Origin: Clostridium algifaecis
Lineage (GTDB): Bacteria; Bacillota; Clostridia; Clostridiales; Clostridiaceae
NCBI RefSeq assembly: GCF_017874415.1
Contig: NZ_JAGGLM010000002.1
Location: 62,001 to 126,000, forward strand
Direction: 5' to 3'
DNA length: 64,000 nucleotides
Position numbers and translations under genes: made by a program. Below, piece after piece: positions 53,754-63,382 of this stretch; the first letter of the stretch is position 1, and each line of letters begins with the position of its first letter. The notes under the pieces were generated by a model that ran no database searches, was not told the origin of the DNA, and was given only the letters and a program-made list of their open reading frames with translations.

Positions 53754-54617
53754 ATGCAGAGCTGGATTATGTTAGTTTTAAGAACTGCAATTTTGTTTTT
53801 TTTAGTTTTGGCAATAGTTAAATTTATTGGAAATGTAAATTTGTCAAAATCCACGCCTTTCAAATTAATAAATTATATTGTAATTGCTATTATTACTGCA
53901 TTTATTTCTTTAGGTTTAGTGGCAAATAGTGTATTTGCATTTATTGTATTAGGAATATGGACTTTACTTCCATTGGCACTGGATTATTTGTCAATAAAAA
54001 GCAAACTCATACATGATCTTATAAATGGCAAGGAAACTGTATTAATAAAAGATGGAAAGGTTATGGAAAAAAACTTAAGTAAAATAAGATATACAGGTGA
54101 AGACTTGTTGAGAGAATTACGATCAAAGAATGTTTTCAATCTATCAGATGTTCAATTTGCTGTAATGGAATCAAATGGAGATATAAATGTTTTATTGAAA
54201 TCAGATAAAAAACCTATTAATCCTCATGATTTGAAGATAGAAGTTGCACCAGTATCTGAGCCGGAAACAGTAATATTAGATGGGAATATTCTAGATGGCG
54301 CTTTATCAAATAGAGGTTTGAATCGTGAATGGTTACAAGTTCAATTATCAAATTTGGGAGTAGTAATAGATAATGTATTTATCGGGCAGGTGGATTCTTC
54401 AGGTGATTTATTTATAGATACTTTTGATGATTCATTGGAGATCACACAACCAAAAGTTAAAGAATTGCTCTATGCGAGTATTTCAAAGGTTCAAGCTGAT
54501 TTATTTGCTTTTTCTTTAGAAACGAATGATTCCAAAGCTAAAAAAATGTATTCAAATAATGCAAACACAATAAAGAGAATGATGGATAAATTAGAGCCAT
54601 ATTTATTACGTTCTTGA
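53754..54617 (+). CDS. DUF421 membrane protein (YetF/2Duf-like)
   Basis: 287 residues: three membrane helices (first ~80 residues, with NLSKSTPFKLINYIVIAII) followed by two tandem cytoplasmic domains typical of DUF421 (KETVLIKDGKVMEKNLSKIRYTGEDLLRELRSKNVF). Sandwiched between two DUF1657 genes 15 bases apart each side, matching the 2Duf cassette known to affect the spore inner membrane and heat resistance in bacilli. Its exact biochemical role is not known. Confidence 0.85.
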   Translation: MQSWIMLVLRTAILFFLVLAIVKFIGNVNLSKSTPFKLINYIVIAIITAFISLGLVANSVFAFIVLGIWTLLPLALDYLSIKSKLIHDLINGKETVLIKDGKVMEKNLSKIRYTGEDLLRELRSKNVFNLSDVQFAVMESNGDINVLLKSDKKPINPHDLKIEVAPVSEPETVILDGNILDGALSNRGLNREWLQVQLSNLGVVIDNVFIGQVDSSGDLFIDTFDDSLEITQPKVKELLYASISKVQADLFAFSLETNDSKAKKMYSNNANTIKRMMDKLEPYLLRS

Positions 54618-54632
54618 AGGGAGGTGAGAACT

Positions 54633-54839
54633 ATGACAGTAGGAACACAGATGCAGCAAGCTATAGCTGGAGTCCAATCGGCAGCAGCTACAATGAAAAC
54701 ATTTGCATTGCAGACAGAAGATCAAAGTGCAAAAAAAGATTTTCAACAATTATCTAAAACTTTTGAGGATTCATTGCAAGTCCTAAATGGAAGATTAAAA
54801 TATATTCAGGAACAGGAACCTCAATATAAGCAAGAATAA
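54633..54839 (+). CDS. DUF1657 small protein, second copy
   Basis: 68 residues beginning MTVGTQMQQAIAGVQSAAATM and ending EQEPQYKQE, a paralogue of the protein at 53532. Strong SD GGGAGGTGA; the GTG at 54624 is within the SD and is not used. Probably co-expressed with the DUF421 gene during sporulation. Confidence 0.8.
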   Translation: MTVGTQMQQAIAGVQSAAATMKTFALQTEDQSAKKDFQQLSKTFEDSLQVLNGRLKYIQEQEPQYKQE

Positions 54840-54879
54840 AAGTTAGATGAATTAGCTAATGAAATTATTTTATAGAGTT

Positions 54880-54920
54880 AAAAAGAGAGGATACTTAAAC
54901 TATAGGTATTCTCTCTTTTT
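54880..54920 (+). terminator. Terminator of the DUF1657-DUF421 group
   Basis: AAAAAGAGAG (54880-54889) pairs with CTCTCTTTTT (54911-54920); ATAC/GTAT extends the stem. Confidence 0.8.
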
Positions 54921-55115
54921 AATATTTTATAACAATTAGTCTAAAAAAAGATATTTAAATAAATGATACAATAAAATAAATTTATAGTAATAATAACAAC
55001 ATAGTAATGAAAACGATAGGTTAGTAAAAAATATTATATATTATTATTGAATTAGTAATTTCATGATGGTATTATTATATTATTAATTTATTACTTGAAG
55101 GGAGACATTACTATA

Positions 55116-56048
55116 ATGGTTAAAAAAATAAAGAATGTATCAATTATTGGAATGGGTGCAATAGGTTGCGCATATGTAAGTGAAATTTCAAATAATATTG
55201 ATGATGTAAATATAAGAATAATAGCAGAAGGTGAAAGAGCTGAAAGATATAAAAAAGATGGGTTTATAATAAATGGGAAAAAATATTTTTATCATGTTGT
55301 AGATCCAGATGAAAAATGTGAAGTTGCTGATTTATTGATTTTTTCTGTTAAGTTTGATCATTTGGATGAAGCCATACAGCAAGTAAAAAATCATGTTGGA
55401 AAAGATACGATTATATTGTCTTTATTAAATGGTATTACAAGCGAAGAAATAATTGGTAAAGTATATGGAATGGAAAAAGTTCTGTATTCAATTTCAGTAG
55501 GAGTAGGTGCAGTTAGAGAAAACAATGAAGTGATGTTTAAGACATTTGAAAATATTGGATGCATTTACTTTGGAGAAAAAAATAATGATGTGATTTCGGA
55601 AAAAGTTTTAGCAGCACAGGATTTTTTTGATAGAGCAAAAATAAAATATCAAGTTCCAAAAGATATGATTAAAATGTTATGGTGGAAGTTGATGGTAAAT
55701 GTTGGCGTAAATCAAACTTCTGCTGTTCTAAAAGCAAATTATAGAGTATTTCAGGATCAAAGTGCTGCACGTGAAATTATGGAAGGTGCTATGCGGGAAG
55801 TTATCTTGATATCAAAAAAAGCAGAAGTTAATCTTGATGAACAGGACATGAATGATTGGATGAAAATTTTAAACAAGCTATCACCTATTGTAAAAACATC
55901 TATGTTTCAGGATGTACAGGCTAGAAGAAAAACAGAAATTGATATATTTGGTGGTGCGGTAGTAAAGCTTGGCAAAAAATATAATGTAGCGACACCAATA
56001 AATGCTACATTGTACAATATTATTAAAGTAATAGAAACTTTATATTAA
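55116..56048 (+). CDS. 2-dehydropantoate 2-reductase family protein (PanE/ApbA-like)
   Basis: 310 residues. N-terminal NADP fold VSIIGMGAIGCAYVSEI, then ADLLIFSVKFDHLDEAIQ and LSLLNGITSEE, C-terminal domain with LWWKLMVNVGVNQTSAVL (catalytic Lys region) and MFQDVQARRKTEIDIFGGAV (the conserved Gln/Asp-Gly block). Classical PanE makes pantoate for coenzyme A, but several clostridial paralogues have other ketoacid substrates and no pan genes are near, so function is family-level. GGGAG SD 11 bases before ATG. Confidence 0.85.
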   Translation: MVKKIKNVSIIGMGAIGCAYVSEISNNIDDVNIRIIAEGERAERYKKDGFIINGKKYFYHVVDPDEKCEVADLLIFSVKFDHLDEAIQQVKNHVGKDTIILSLLNGITSEEIIGKVYGMEKVLYSISVGVGAVRENNEVMFKTFENIGCIYFGEKNNDVISEKVLAAQDFFDRAKIKYQVPKDMIKMLWWKLMVNVGVNQTSAVLKANYRVFQDQSAAREIMEGAMREVILISKKAEVNLDEQDMNDWMKILNKLSPIVKTSMFQDVQARRKTEIDIFGGAVVKLGKKYNVATPINATLYNIIKVIETLY

Positions 56049-56092
56049 TCCTTAGTTTTATATAATGATTTTATTAATCATATAAAATAAAA

Positions 56093-56129
56093 ACCCCTCC
56101 ACATTAAGTATTATTTAATATGAAGGGGT
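56093..56129. terminator. Bidirectional terminator
   Basis: ACCCCT...ATTAA pairs with TTAAT...AGGGGT. The minus strand exits into TTTTTATTTT, so it mainly serves the repeat-protein gene. It lies between convergent genes. Confidence 0.75.
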
Positions 56130-56179
56130 CTTTAATATGTTGTTAAAAATAGTTATATTTATTTATAAATTATTGTATA

Positions 56180-56857
56180 TTATTCAAATTGAAGCTCAAG
56201 ATTAGATTGAAAACTATTTTGTATAGTATCTTCCTGTTCTTGAGTAATTGTACCGGCAGATACTAAAGTATCCAAAATATCTTTTAATCCGTTATCTTGG
56301 TTTTCTTGATTTGAATTTTCTTGAGATTTACTTGATTGAAAAGCAGATTGTATCGATGTTTTAATGGTATCTTCTTGATCTTTTGTAATTGTTCCAGCAG
56401 ATACGAGGCTGTCAAGTGCAGTGCTTAAATCATCAGCCGCATCTTTTGGTGGCCTTGGTTGCTTTGAAGGTTTTAAAGCATTTTTTACAGCGGTCTCCTG
56501 ATCTTTTGTAATTGTTCCGGCAGATACAAGACTATCAAGTGGATTAGTTACTTTGTTATATGTTCCTGTATTTGACTTATTGAACTGAAAAGCAGATTGA
56601 AAAGCCGTTTGTATAGCACTTTCCTGATCCTTCGTGATTGTTCCGGCAGATACAAGACTGTCCAAAGAATCAGTTATTTTGTTATCAATTGTATTTTGTG
56701 TTGATTGGATAGTATTAAAATTCTGAGATTGACTGTTAACTGCTGTTGTAGAAGTTTGTTCCTGCTGACTATTTCGTTGAATTCTAGCTTGTTCTTGAGC
56801 TTTTATAAGTTTTTCATACCAGGTAATTGTATCCTGATTGTTAGTTATAGTATTCAT
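56180..56857 (-). CDS. Protein with four copies of a DSLVSAGTITKDQE repeat, unknown function
   Basis: 225 residues. A 60-residue Gln/Asn-rich N-terminus (MNTITNNQDTITWYEKLIKA) precedes four near-identical 15-residue motifs L-D-S/T-L-V-S-A-G-T-I-T-K/Q-D/E-Q-E at about residues 65, 107, 148 and 195, each followed by a 25-30 residue polar helical linker (AIQTAFQSAFQ). No signal peptide, no Cys. The start ATG 56857 has GGAGAGGTG upstream; the longer frame to 56956 has no SD. I do not recognise a family; similar GTIT-repeat proteins occur in clostridia without function. It lies in a spore-flavoured area. Confidence 0.75.
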   Translation of the reverse strand: MNTITNNQDTITWYEKLIKAQEQARIQRNSQQEQTSTTAVNSQSQNFNTIQSTQNTIDNKITDSLDSLVSAGTITKDQESAIQTAFQSAFQFNKSNTGTYNKVTNPLDSLVSAGTITKDQETAVKNALKPSKQPRPPKDAADDLSTALDSLVSAGTITKDQEDTIKTSIQSAFQSSKSQENSNQENQDNGLKDILDTLVSAGTITQEQEDTIQNSFQSNLELQFE

Positions 56858-57034
56858 TAATTTCACCTCTCCAAATTTTGTTATATTTTTTTTATTATAT
56901 AAATAATTCCTTAAAATTACCTTAAAATTTTTGAAATAAAATGTAAAATATAACATTATGATTGTAGAATAAACAATGCTTTTTTAGTTAAAATATATAT
57001 ATGCTGAAATATAAATAGGAGGCGGTTCTATAAG

Positions 57035-57631
57035 ATGGATGATAGGATATTAGAAAATTTTAAAGACAAATTAAAATTAAAAAGAGATAAAGTATTTAAT
57101 TTATTGGAGCAAATGGAGAAGAATGAAACAATAAAATCTAATTCTGAAATGTCCGGGGAATTATCTTTTTATGACAATCATCCAGCAGATAATGCTAGCA
57201 GCATATATGATAAGGAAAGAGGAATGGCTTTTCAAAAGAATGAAAGAATTATTATAGAAAAAATAGACGATGCGTTAAAAAGTATAGAGGATGGTACTTA
57301 TGGAATATGCAAAAAATGTGGGAAAGAAATAGATATAGAAAGGTTGAAATATGTTCCATATGCGGAATACTGTATTGATTGTCAAGAAAGCATTGATAAT
57401 TTAAAACCTGAAGAGAGAAAAAATAGATCTACAGAAGAAAGTGTTCTTAAAAATACTATGGAACATAGATATGACAGTCAAGCTGGTTTGGACTTTGATG
57501 ACAGTTATCAGTCAGTTGAAAAATTCAATAGAAGGAAAAATATAGTTGAAGAATATATAGATGAAGATGAAGAATATTCTGATCCAATAGAAGGAATAAG
57601 CAATAATCAATATAAAAATCAATTGCCATAA
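57035..57631 (+). CDS. yteA: DksA/TraR-type zinc finger protein, YteA family
   Basis: 198 residues. A helical N-terminal coiled-coil region with FYDNHPADNAS and YDKERGMAFQKNE, then a C4 zinc finger: CKKCG and CIDCQ, in YGICKKCGKEIDIERLKYVPYAEYCIDC, as in DksA. The Pro-Ala-Asp of the coiled-coil tip (PADN) is kept. YteA-type proteins are sporulation-linked in Bacillus. A longer acidic C-terminal tail (EEYIDEDEEYSDP) is added. GGAGGCG SD before ATG. Confidence 0.85.
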   Translation: MDDRILENFKDKLKLKRDKVFNLLEQMEKNETIKSNSEMSGELSFYDNHPADNASSIYDKERGMAFQKNERIIIEKIDDALKSIEDGTYGICKKCGKEIDIERLKYVPYAEYCIDCQESIDNLKPEERKNRSTEESVLKNTMEHRYDSQAGLDFDDSYQSVEKFNRRKNIVEEYIDEDEEYSDPIEGISNNQYKNQLP

Positions 57632-57799
57632 AGTAATGAAGACTCAGATTCTAATAGCATGTTTTAGCAATAAGTATAATTTAACGGAAATTTTATAGGT
57701 GTTGACAAATATTCATTTAATTACTTGGAGTAATTTTTACAATAATGCATAAACTTTAATCGTAAGCAGTAAAGATTACTATAAAAAGGAGTGATTATT

Positions 57800-57994
57800 A
57801 TGGCATACAGTAATAAACCAGTAGTTCCACAAGCCAAAGCAGCATTAAATCAGTTTAAAATGGAGTCAGCTAGAGAAGTTGGAGTAAACTTAAAAGAAGG
57901 CTATAATGGAGATTTAACTTCTAGAGAAGCTGGTTCTGTAGGTGGAAATATGGTTAAGAAAATGATTGAAGCCTATGAACAAAATTTAAAGTAG
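57800..57994 (+). CDS. Small acid-soluble spore protein, alpha/beta type
   Basis: 64 residues. Family signature LNQFKMESAREVGVNL and GYNGDLTSREAGSVGGNMVKKMIEAYEQ, with the conserved GPR protease site sequence region (KMESAREVGV). It binds spore DNA and protects it from heat and UV. ATG 57800 behind AAGGAG; the GTG at 57791 overlaps the SD. Presumably under a forespore sigma factor, but I did not find a confident sigma-G promoter. Confidence 0.95.
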   Translation: MAYSNKPVVPQAKAALNQFKMESAREVGVNLKEGYNGDLTSREAGSVGGNMVKKMIEAYEQNLK

Positions 57995-58011
57995 AGTAGA
58001 TATGTAATAAA

Positions 58012-58046
58012 AAATCTGCACCTTAATTAAGAGTGCAGATTTTTTA
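58012..58046 (+). terminator. Terminator of the SASP gene
   Basis: AAATCTGCAC (58012-58021) pairs perfectly with GTGCAGATTT (58033-58042), followed by more T's. Confidence 0.85.
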
Positions 58047-58150
58047 TTATGAGTTTGATTTATATAAAGTAATTATATGATAACAATAATATAGTAAATA
58101 TAATATATGGTATAATAAATTTAAAAGATACAAAGGGGAATTAGTGATTA

Positions 58151-59131
58151 ATGAAAATTTTAGTGTATAGTTATAGATCGGATGAAACTGAATATTTTAA
58201 AGAATTCAGCAAAAAGTATCAAGTAGAAATTAAATTATGTAATGATGCACCAACTATGGAAAATGCAGATTTATCAAAAGGATTTGATTGCATTAGCATT
58301 ATTACAACTAAAATTAATGCTGAATTAATGGAAAAATTTCATGAAGTTGGAGTAAAATTTATATCGACTAGAACTATAGGGTATGATCATATAGACATAA
58401 AAAAAGCAAGGGAGTTAGGTATTCATGTAGGAAATGTAACTTACTCACCAAATAGTGTAGCCAACTATACAATTATGATGATTCTTATGGTAACACGAAA
58501 AATGAAAGCTATTATAGAACGAAGTAATGTACAGGATTATTCTTTAAAAGGTGTTCAGGGAAAAGAATTACAAAATTTAACTGTAGGAGTTATTGGTACG
58601 GGAAGAATTGGACAAACAGTGATTGAACATTTAAGTGGATTTGGCTGCAAAATATTAGCTTATGATTTATATGAAAATAAAGAAATGAAGAAATACGTTG
58701 AGTATGTTCCTCTTGAAAAACTTTTTAAAAATAGTGATATCATTACGATGCATGTACCTGCAACAAAAGATAATTATCATATAATTAATAAGAATTCCAT
58801 AGCAATTATGAAAAATGGTGTATTTATTATCAATACAGCTAGAGGTACTCTTATTAATACTGATGATTTTATTGAGGGCATTGAGCAGAAGAAAATAGGT
58901 GGAGCAGCACTAGATGTTATTGAAAAGGAATCAAATATTTATTATAATGATTTAAAATGTCAGATATTAGACAATAGAGATTTGGCAATTTTAAAATCTT
59001 ATCCTAATGTAATTGTAACACCACATACAGCTTTTTATACAGATCAGGCTGTAAGCGATATGGTAGAACATTCTATTCTAAGCTGCATTTTATTTAGTGA
59101 GGGTAAAGAAAATCCATGGGAAGTTAAATAA
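58151..59131 (+). CDS. D-2-hydroxyacid dehydrogenase (D-lactate dehydrogenase type)
   Basis: 326 residues. NAD-binding GTGRIGQTV with an Asp following (AYDLYEN), substrate-binding N-terminal SPNSVANYTI, and the catalytic triad pattern: Arg in NTARGTL, Glu in DVIEKE and His in TPHTAFYT. Sits in the D-LDH/VanH/2-hydroxyisocaproate dehydrogenase group; which 2-oxoacid it reduces cannot be read. Could feed the LarA-type racemase substrate pool, but the two genes are 57 kb apart. Monocistronic. Confidence 0.88.
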   Translation: MKILVYSYRSDETEYFKEFSKKYQVEIKLCNDAPTMENADLSKGFDCISIITTKINAELMEKFHEVGVKFISTRTIGYDHIDIKKARELGIHVGNVTYSPNSVANYTIMMILMVTRKMKAIIERSNVQDYSLKGVQGKELQNLTVGVIGTGRIGQTVIEHLSGFGCKILAYDLYENKEMKKYVEYVPLEKLFKNSDIITMHVPATKDNYHIINKNSIAIMKNGVFIINTARGTLINTDDFIEGIEQKKIGGAALDVIEKESNIYYNDLKCQILDNRDLAILKSYPNVIVTPHTAFYTDQAVSDMVEHSILSCILFSEGKENPWEVK

Positions 59132-59145
59132 GCAAGTTTTTTTTG

Positions 59146-59182
59146 AAGGATATGTATCGTATAACAAGGATATATATCCTTT
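59146..59182 (+). terminator. Probable terminator of the dehydrogenase gene
   Basis: AAGGATAT(G)TAT pairs with ATA(T)ATATCCTT; only a short T run follows, so moderate support. Confidence 0.55.
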
Positions 59183-59282
59183 AATATTTATAGATAGTTA
59201 TTAAAAGAAGGTATATTTTTATTATATCTGAGGAGATAAATAATGCTGTAAAAGTGTTGAAGAATAAAAAATGAAAAACATA

Positions 59283-59341
59283 TTGACAAAGATGAAATAA
59301 TTGCTAAAATAAAGTTAGCACTCAAGTAATATAAGTGCTAA
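59283..59341 (+). promoter_or_regulatory. htpG promoter with CIRCE element
   Basis: TTGACA (59283-59288), 16-base spacer, TAAAAT (59305-59310), then TTAGCACTC-N9-AAGTGCTAA (59315-59341), the HrcA operator with one mismatch to TTAGCACTC-N9-GAGTGCTAA. The operator covers the expected transcription start, so HrcA repression and heat induction of htpG are predicted. The long leader before htpG (59342-59455) holds a weak stem (AACCAC/GTGGTT). Confidence 0.9.
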
Positions 59342-59455
59342 TAAAAATGATTCTTGAGTAACCACGTCAATTATAATGCTGGCTGTGGTTTTATTGAAGT
59401 GGTTTTATTAAAACATACTATAATATTGAATTATTGAAGAAAGGAAATGGTAAAA

Positions 59456-61330
59456 ATGGCTACAAAAGAGTTTAAAGCAGAATCGAAGAGATTACTTAAT
59501 TTAATGATTAATTCAATTTACACAAATAAAGAAATATTTTTAAGAGAGCTTATATCAAATGCAAGCGACGCAATTGACAAGAGTTATTATCGTTCGCTTG
59601 TCGATGAAAATGTTAGTTTCAACAAAGATGATTTTTATATTAGAATTACTGCAGATAAAGAAAAAAGAACACTTACAATTAATGATACAGGTATAGGCAT
59701 GACAAAAGATGAACTTGAAAACAATCTTGGTATTATTGCAAAAAGCGGATCATTTGCATTTAAAAATGAAAATGAAGCAAAAGATGGAGTGGATATTATA
59801 GGCCAATTCGGAGTTGGCTTTTATTCTGCCTTTATGGTATCAGATTTAGTAACTGTGAAAAGTCGTGCTGTAAATTCAGATGAGGCATATAAATGGGAGT
59901 CAAAAGGTGTAGAAGGTTACAGCATAGAACCTTGTGAGAAAGAGAACACAGGAACTGAAATTATATTAAAAATTAAAGAAAGTACTGATGATGAAAAATA
60001 TGATGAATTTTTGGATGAATATAAAATAAGATCCTTAATAAAAAAATACTCTGATTTTATAAAATATCCAATTAAAATGCTTGTAAAGAAAAGCAAATTA
60101 AAGGAAGGAAGCAAGGACGAATACGAAGACTATTTTGAAGATGAGACTTTAAATAGTATGGTACCAATTTGGAGAAAAAACAAGAATGAATTAAAACCTG
60201 AGGATTATAACCAATTCTATATGGATAAACATTTTGGATATGAAAAACCACTTAAAGTAATTCATTCAAAAGTTGAAGGAGTAGTAAGCTACAATACTTT
60301 ACTCTTCATTCCTGCCAAGGCACCTTATGATTTTTATACAAAAGAATTTCAAAAGGGTCTTGAACTTTATTCAAATGGAGTACTTATAATGGAAAAGTGT
60401 GCTGATTTACTTCCAGATTATTTTAGCTTTGTACAGGGCTTGGTTGACTCAGCTGATCTTTCACTTAATATTTCAAGGGAACTTTTACAGCATGACAGAC
60501 AGCTTAAATTTATTGCAAAGAAAATAAAGGAAAAAATAAAAAGTGAACTTCTGCTAATGCTTAAAAATGATAGAGATAAATATATTGAGTTTTATAAGAA
60601 CTTTGGAAGACAGCTTAAATATGGTGTTTATTCTGATTTTGGCAGCAACAAAGATGTTCTGCAGGATTTACTTATGTTCTATTCATCAACGGAGAAAAAG
60701 CTCGTAAGTCTTGGCGAATATGTTTCACGTATGAAAGAAGACCAAAAGTTCATATATTATGCAACAGGTGAAAGCATAGAAAGAATAGAAAAATTACCAC
60801 AGACTGAAGTAGTTAAAGACAAAGGTTTTGAAATATTGTACTTTAATGATGATGTTGATGAATTTGCAATTAAAATGCTTATGAAATACAATGAAAAGGA
60901 ATTTAAATCAGTTTCAAGCAAGGATTTAGGCTTTGAATCCGATGAGAAAGAAGACAAGAAGGAAACAGAAGAAAACAAAGAATTATTTGATTTTATGAAA
61001 GAAGCTTTAAAGGGTAAGGTTAAAGAAGTAAGGGCATCAAAAAGACTTAAGAATCATCCTGTTTGCCTTGCAAATGATGGTGATCTGTCTATTGAAATGG
61101 AGAAAGTACTTAAGATGATGCCGGATAATAAAGACATAAAAGCTGATAAAATTTTGGAGATAAACACGAATCATCAAATGTTTGGTGCTATTAAAAAAGC
61201 ATTTGCAGAGGATAAAGATAAGTTAAAAATGTTCTCAAATTTGCTTTATAATGAGGCACTTTTAATTGAGGGACTTCCAGTAGATGACCCTGTACAATTT
61301 GCAAATGATGTAAGCTGTTTGATTAAATAA
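59456..61330 (+). CDS. htpG: Molecular chaperone HtpG (Hsp90)
   Basis: 624 residues, ATP-dependent dimeric chaperone. GHKL ATP site: [28 protein letters not shown], and [15 protein letters not shown]; middle domain [39 protein letters not shown]; a late dimerisation region ending DVSCLIK. I chose ATG 59456 ([14 protein letters not shown]), as AAGG lies 11 bases upstream and only two bases from the earlier ATG at 59447. HrcA-controlled by CIRCE, whereas many Bacillus htpG genes are not. Confidence 0.97.
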   Translation: MATKEFKAESKRLLNLMINSIYTNKEIFLRELISNASDAIDKSYYRSLVDENVSFNKDDFYIRITADKEKRTLTINDTGIGMTKDELENNLGIIAKSGSFAFKNENEAKDGVDIIGQFGVGFYSAFMVSDLVTVKSRAVNSDEAYKWESKGVEGYSIEPCEKENTGTEIILKIKESTDDEKYDEFLDEYKIRSLIKKYSDFIKYPIKMLVKKSKLKEGSKDEYEDYFEDETLNSMVPIWRKNKNELKPEDYNQFYMDKHFGYEKPLKVIHSKVEGVVSYNTLLFIPAKAPYDFYTKEFQKGLELYSNGVLIMEKCADLLPDYFSFVQGLVDSADLSLNISRELLQHDRQLKFIAKKIKEKIKSELLLMLKNDRDKYIEFYKNFGRQLKYGVYSDFGSNKDVLQDLLMFYSSTEKKLVSLGEYVSRMKEDQKFIYYATGESIERIEKLPQTEVVKDKGFEILYFNDDVDEFAIKMLMKYNEKEFKSVSSKDLGFESDEKEDKKETEENKELFDFMKEALKGKVKEVRASKRLKNHPVCLANDGDLSIEMEKVLKMMPDNKDIKADKILEINTNHQMFGAIKKAFAEDKDKLKMFSNLLYNEALLIEGLPVDDPVQFANDVSCLIK

Positions 61331-61339
61331 AATATCATG

Positions 61340-61374
61340 AACTGCCGCACTAGCTTAGGACGGCAGTTTTTTAT
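61340..61374 (+). terminator. Terminator of htpG
   Basis: AACTGCCG pairs with CGGCAGTT (61340-61347 and 61361-61368), GC-rich, followed by six T's. Confidence 0.85.
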
Positions 61375-61562
61375 ATGTAATTCCAAATTATACAATAATT
61401 TTACTGATTTTTTAAAATAGTGTAAAGAAATTCTTAAGGCAATGAAAGAAGATAAAATATAAAATTGCAAAAAGAATTGAATTATATAAAAATACCGATT
61501 ATAATTCACTAGAGGGTAAAATTTAATTATGAAGCTTAAACGATTAGAGGAGAGAGTAAAAG

Positions 61563-63293
61563 TTGAGTAAAAAGAAAAGTTTTTCGTCGAGGAATAGGCT
61601 GCTTGCTATATTTTTTATATTTTTAATAGTACTAATTGTAATTATTGGCAGATTATCTTATATTGCCATAGCTCAAGGTGACTGGCTCAGGCTTTTGGCT
61701 GAAAAACAATGGACAGATAAAACTTTGATAAAGCCTGTTAGGGGACAAATTGTTGATAGAAATTATAATCAACTTGTAACTAATGAAAATGATTATAGAA
61801 TTGATATCGATTTGAAAACATTAAAGCAATCTATAAAAACGAAAAAACTTACTATGGATGATGTTGAAAGTAAACTTTCCGGCATAATTGGAATGAATAT
61901 AGAAAGTATCGATAAAATAATAAAAACCAGTGATTCATACAAAGTGCTTGAAAGGGGAATATCGAATGATCAGAAAAATAAAGTAGAAAAACTAGGCATT
62001 AATGGAATAATAATTTCACCGGATACTAAAAGATATTATGTAAATGGAAGTTTTTTATCTCAGGTTCTAGGCTATACTGATTCTGATGGAAAAGGAGTAA
62101 GTGGTGTTGAGCTCAGCTATGATAAGATACTTACAGGTACACCTGGTTTAAATATATCACAGGTGGACAGCAAGAGATCAGATCTTCCTTATCAGCAATC
62201 TGTGTATACAAAGCCTGTAGATGGAAAAGATCTGGCTTTAACTATAGATGCAAATTTGCAGCTCTTTGTTGAGAAAGAAGCGGAAAAAGCTCTTAAAAAC
62301 AATAATGCTAAATCTGTAACAATTACAGTAATGAATCCCAAAAATGGTGAGATACTTGCCATGACAAATAAATCAGCTAAAAGTTCTAATTCTGCAAATA
62401 ATTTGAATGATAAATGGTATAATAAAGCAATACAGGGAACTTTTGAACCTGGATCAATATTTAAGGCGATAACTTCAGAAATAGCGCTTGAAACTAAAAC
62501 TTCTGATGAAAATCAATATTTCCTTTGTAATGACAGTATAACAATTAATGGCACAAAAATATATAATTGGGACAAAGCCAGCCATGGAATGCTGAGTTTT
62601 GTTGATATTCTCAAGACTTCAAATAATGTGGGATTTGCCCAGCTTGGACTTAAAATTGGGAAAGAAAATCTTTATAGTTATATAAATAAATTTGGATTTG
62701 GAAGTAAGACAGGCATAGATCTTCCGGGAGAAGCATCTGGAATAGTTAAAGATGTGAAATCTGTAGGGAATGTAGATCTTTCAAATACTGCTTTTGGACA
62801 AGGAATAGCTACCACTCAGATTCAATATATGACAGCCTTTAATGCAATAGCAAATGGAGGTATGTGGATAAGACCGCATATCATGAGTGAAGTTGGTCAT
62901 ATGGACAAAGATAACAAATTTATAGAGGATAGTAAATTTAATGACTTTAGTAAAAAAAGGATAATGGATGAGAATATGACAAAAAATTTAAGGGGTTATC
63001 TTGAAAAAGTTGTTTCAGATGGTGTAGGTAAAAATGCTTATATTAAAGGTTATGATATTGCTGGTAAAACAGGTACTGCACAGAAAGCAAATCCAGATGG
63101 TGGCGGATATGAACCCGGCAAGTATGTTTCGTCTTTTGCAGGAATGGCCCCATATGAAGACCCAAAGGTTACACTTATTGTGTCTATAGATGAACCTGAT
63201 TCTTCAAATTATTATGCATCACAAACCTCAGCACCAGTAGCTAAAGAACTTTTTGATGAAATATATAATCACACTGATTTTATGAATAAATGA
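61563..63293 (+). CDS. Class B penicillin-binding protein (FtsI/PBP2-like transpeptidase)
   Basis: 576 residues. TM helix at about 12-34, a dimerisation/pedestal domain (35-240, starting WTDKTLIKPVRGQIVDRNYN), then transpeptidase motifs: S298-I-F-K301 (in GTFEPGSIFKAITSE), S-N-N (KTSNNVGFAQ) and K502-T-G504 (IAGKTGTAQK). The active-site Ser acylates cell-wall peptides. No C-terminal PASTA domains, so unlike SpoVD/FtsI of some Firmicutes; could be a paralogue. TTG start behind GAGGAGAG. Confidence 0.92.
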   Translation: MSKKKSFSSRNRLLAIFFIFLIVLIVIIGRLSYIAIAQGDWLRLLAEKQWTDKTLIKPVRGQIVDRNYNQLVTNENDYRIDIDLKTLKQSIKTKKLTMDDVESKLSGIIGMNIESIDKIIKTSDSYKVLERGISNDQKNKVEKLGINGIIISPDTKRYYVNGSFLSQVLGYTDSDGKGVSGVELSYDKILTGTPGLNISQVDSKRSDLPYQQSVYTKPVDGKDLALTIDANLQLFVEKEAEKALKNNNAKSVTITVMNPKNGEILAMTNKSAKSSNSANNLNDKWYNKAIQGTFEPGSIFKAITSEIALETKTSDENQYFLCNDSITINGTKIYNWDKASHGMLSFVDILKTSNNVGFAQLGLKIGKENLYSYINKFGFGSKTGIDLPGEASGIVKDVKSVGNVDLSNTAFGQGIATTQIQYMTAFNAIANGGMWIRPHIMSEVGHMDKDNKFIEDSKFNDFSKKRIMDENMTKNLRGYLEKVVSDGVGKNAYIKGYDIAGKTGTAQKANPDGGGYEPGKYVSSFAGMAPYEDPKVTLIVSIDEPDSSNYYASQTSAPVAKELFDEIYNHTDFMNK

Positions 63294-63302
63294 CTTTTAC
63301 TG

Positions 63303-63340
63303 CAAGCCGGTGATATTAAAGCTGTCACCGGCTTGTGTTA
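63303..63340 (+). terminator. Terminator of the PBP gene
   Basis: CAAGCCGGTGA (63303-63313) pairs perfectly with TCACCGGCTTG (63325-63335), 11 bp. Only TGTTATAATT follows, so the T tract is weak, but the stem is strong. Confidence 0.7.
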
Positions 63341-63382
63341 TAATTAATTAAATACTGTAGTTTAATTTGTGGAGGTAAATAA

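Noticed and set aside
57632-57799. Sigma-G promoter before the SASP gene
   Set aside because: No pair of -35/-10 elements with correct spacing was found; only isolated partial matches.
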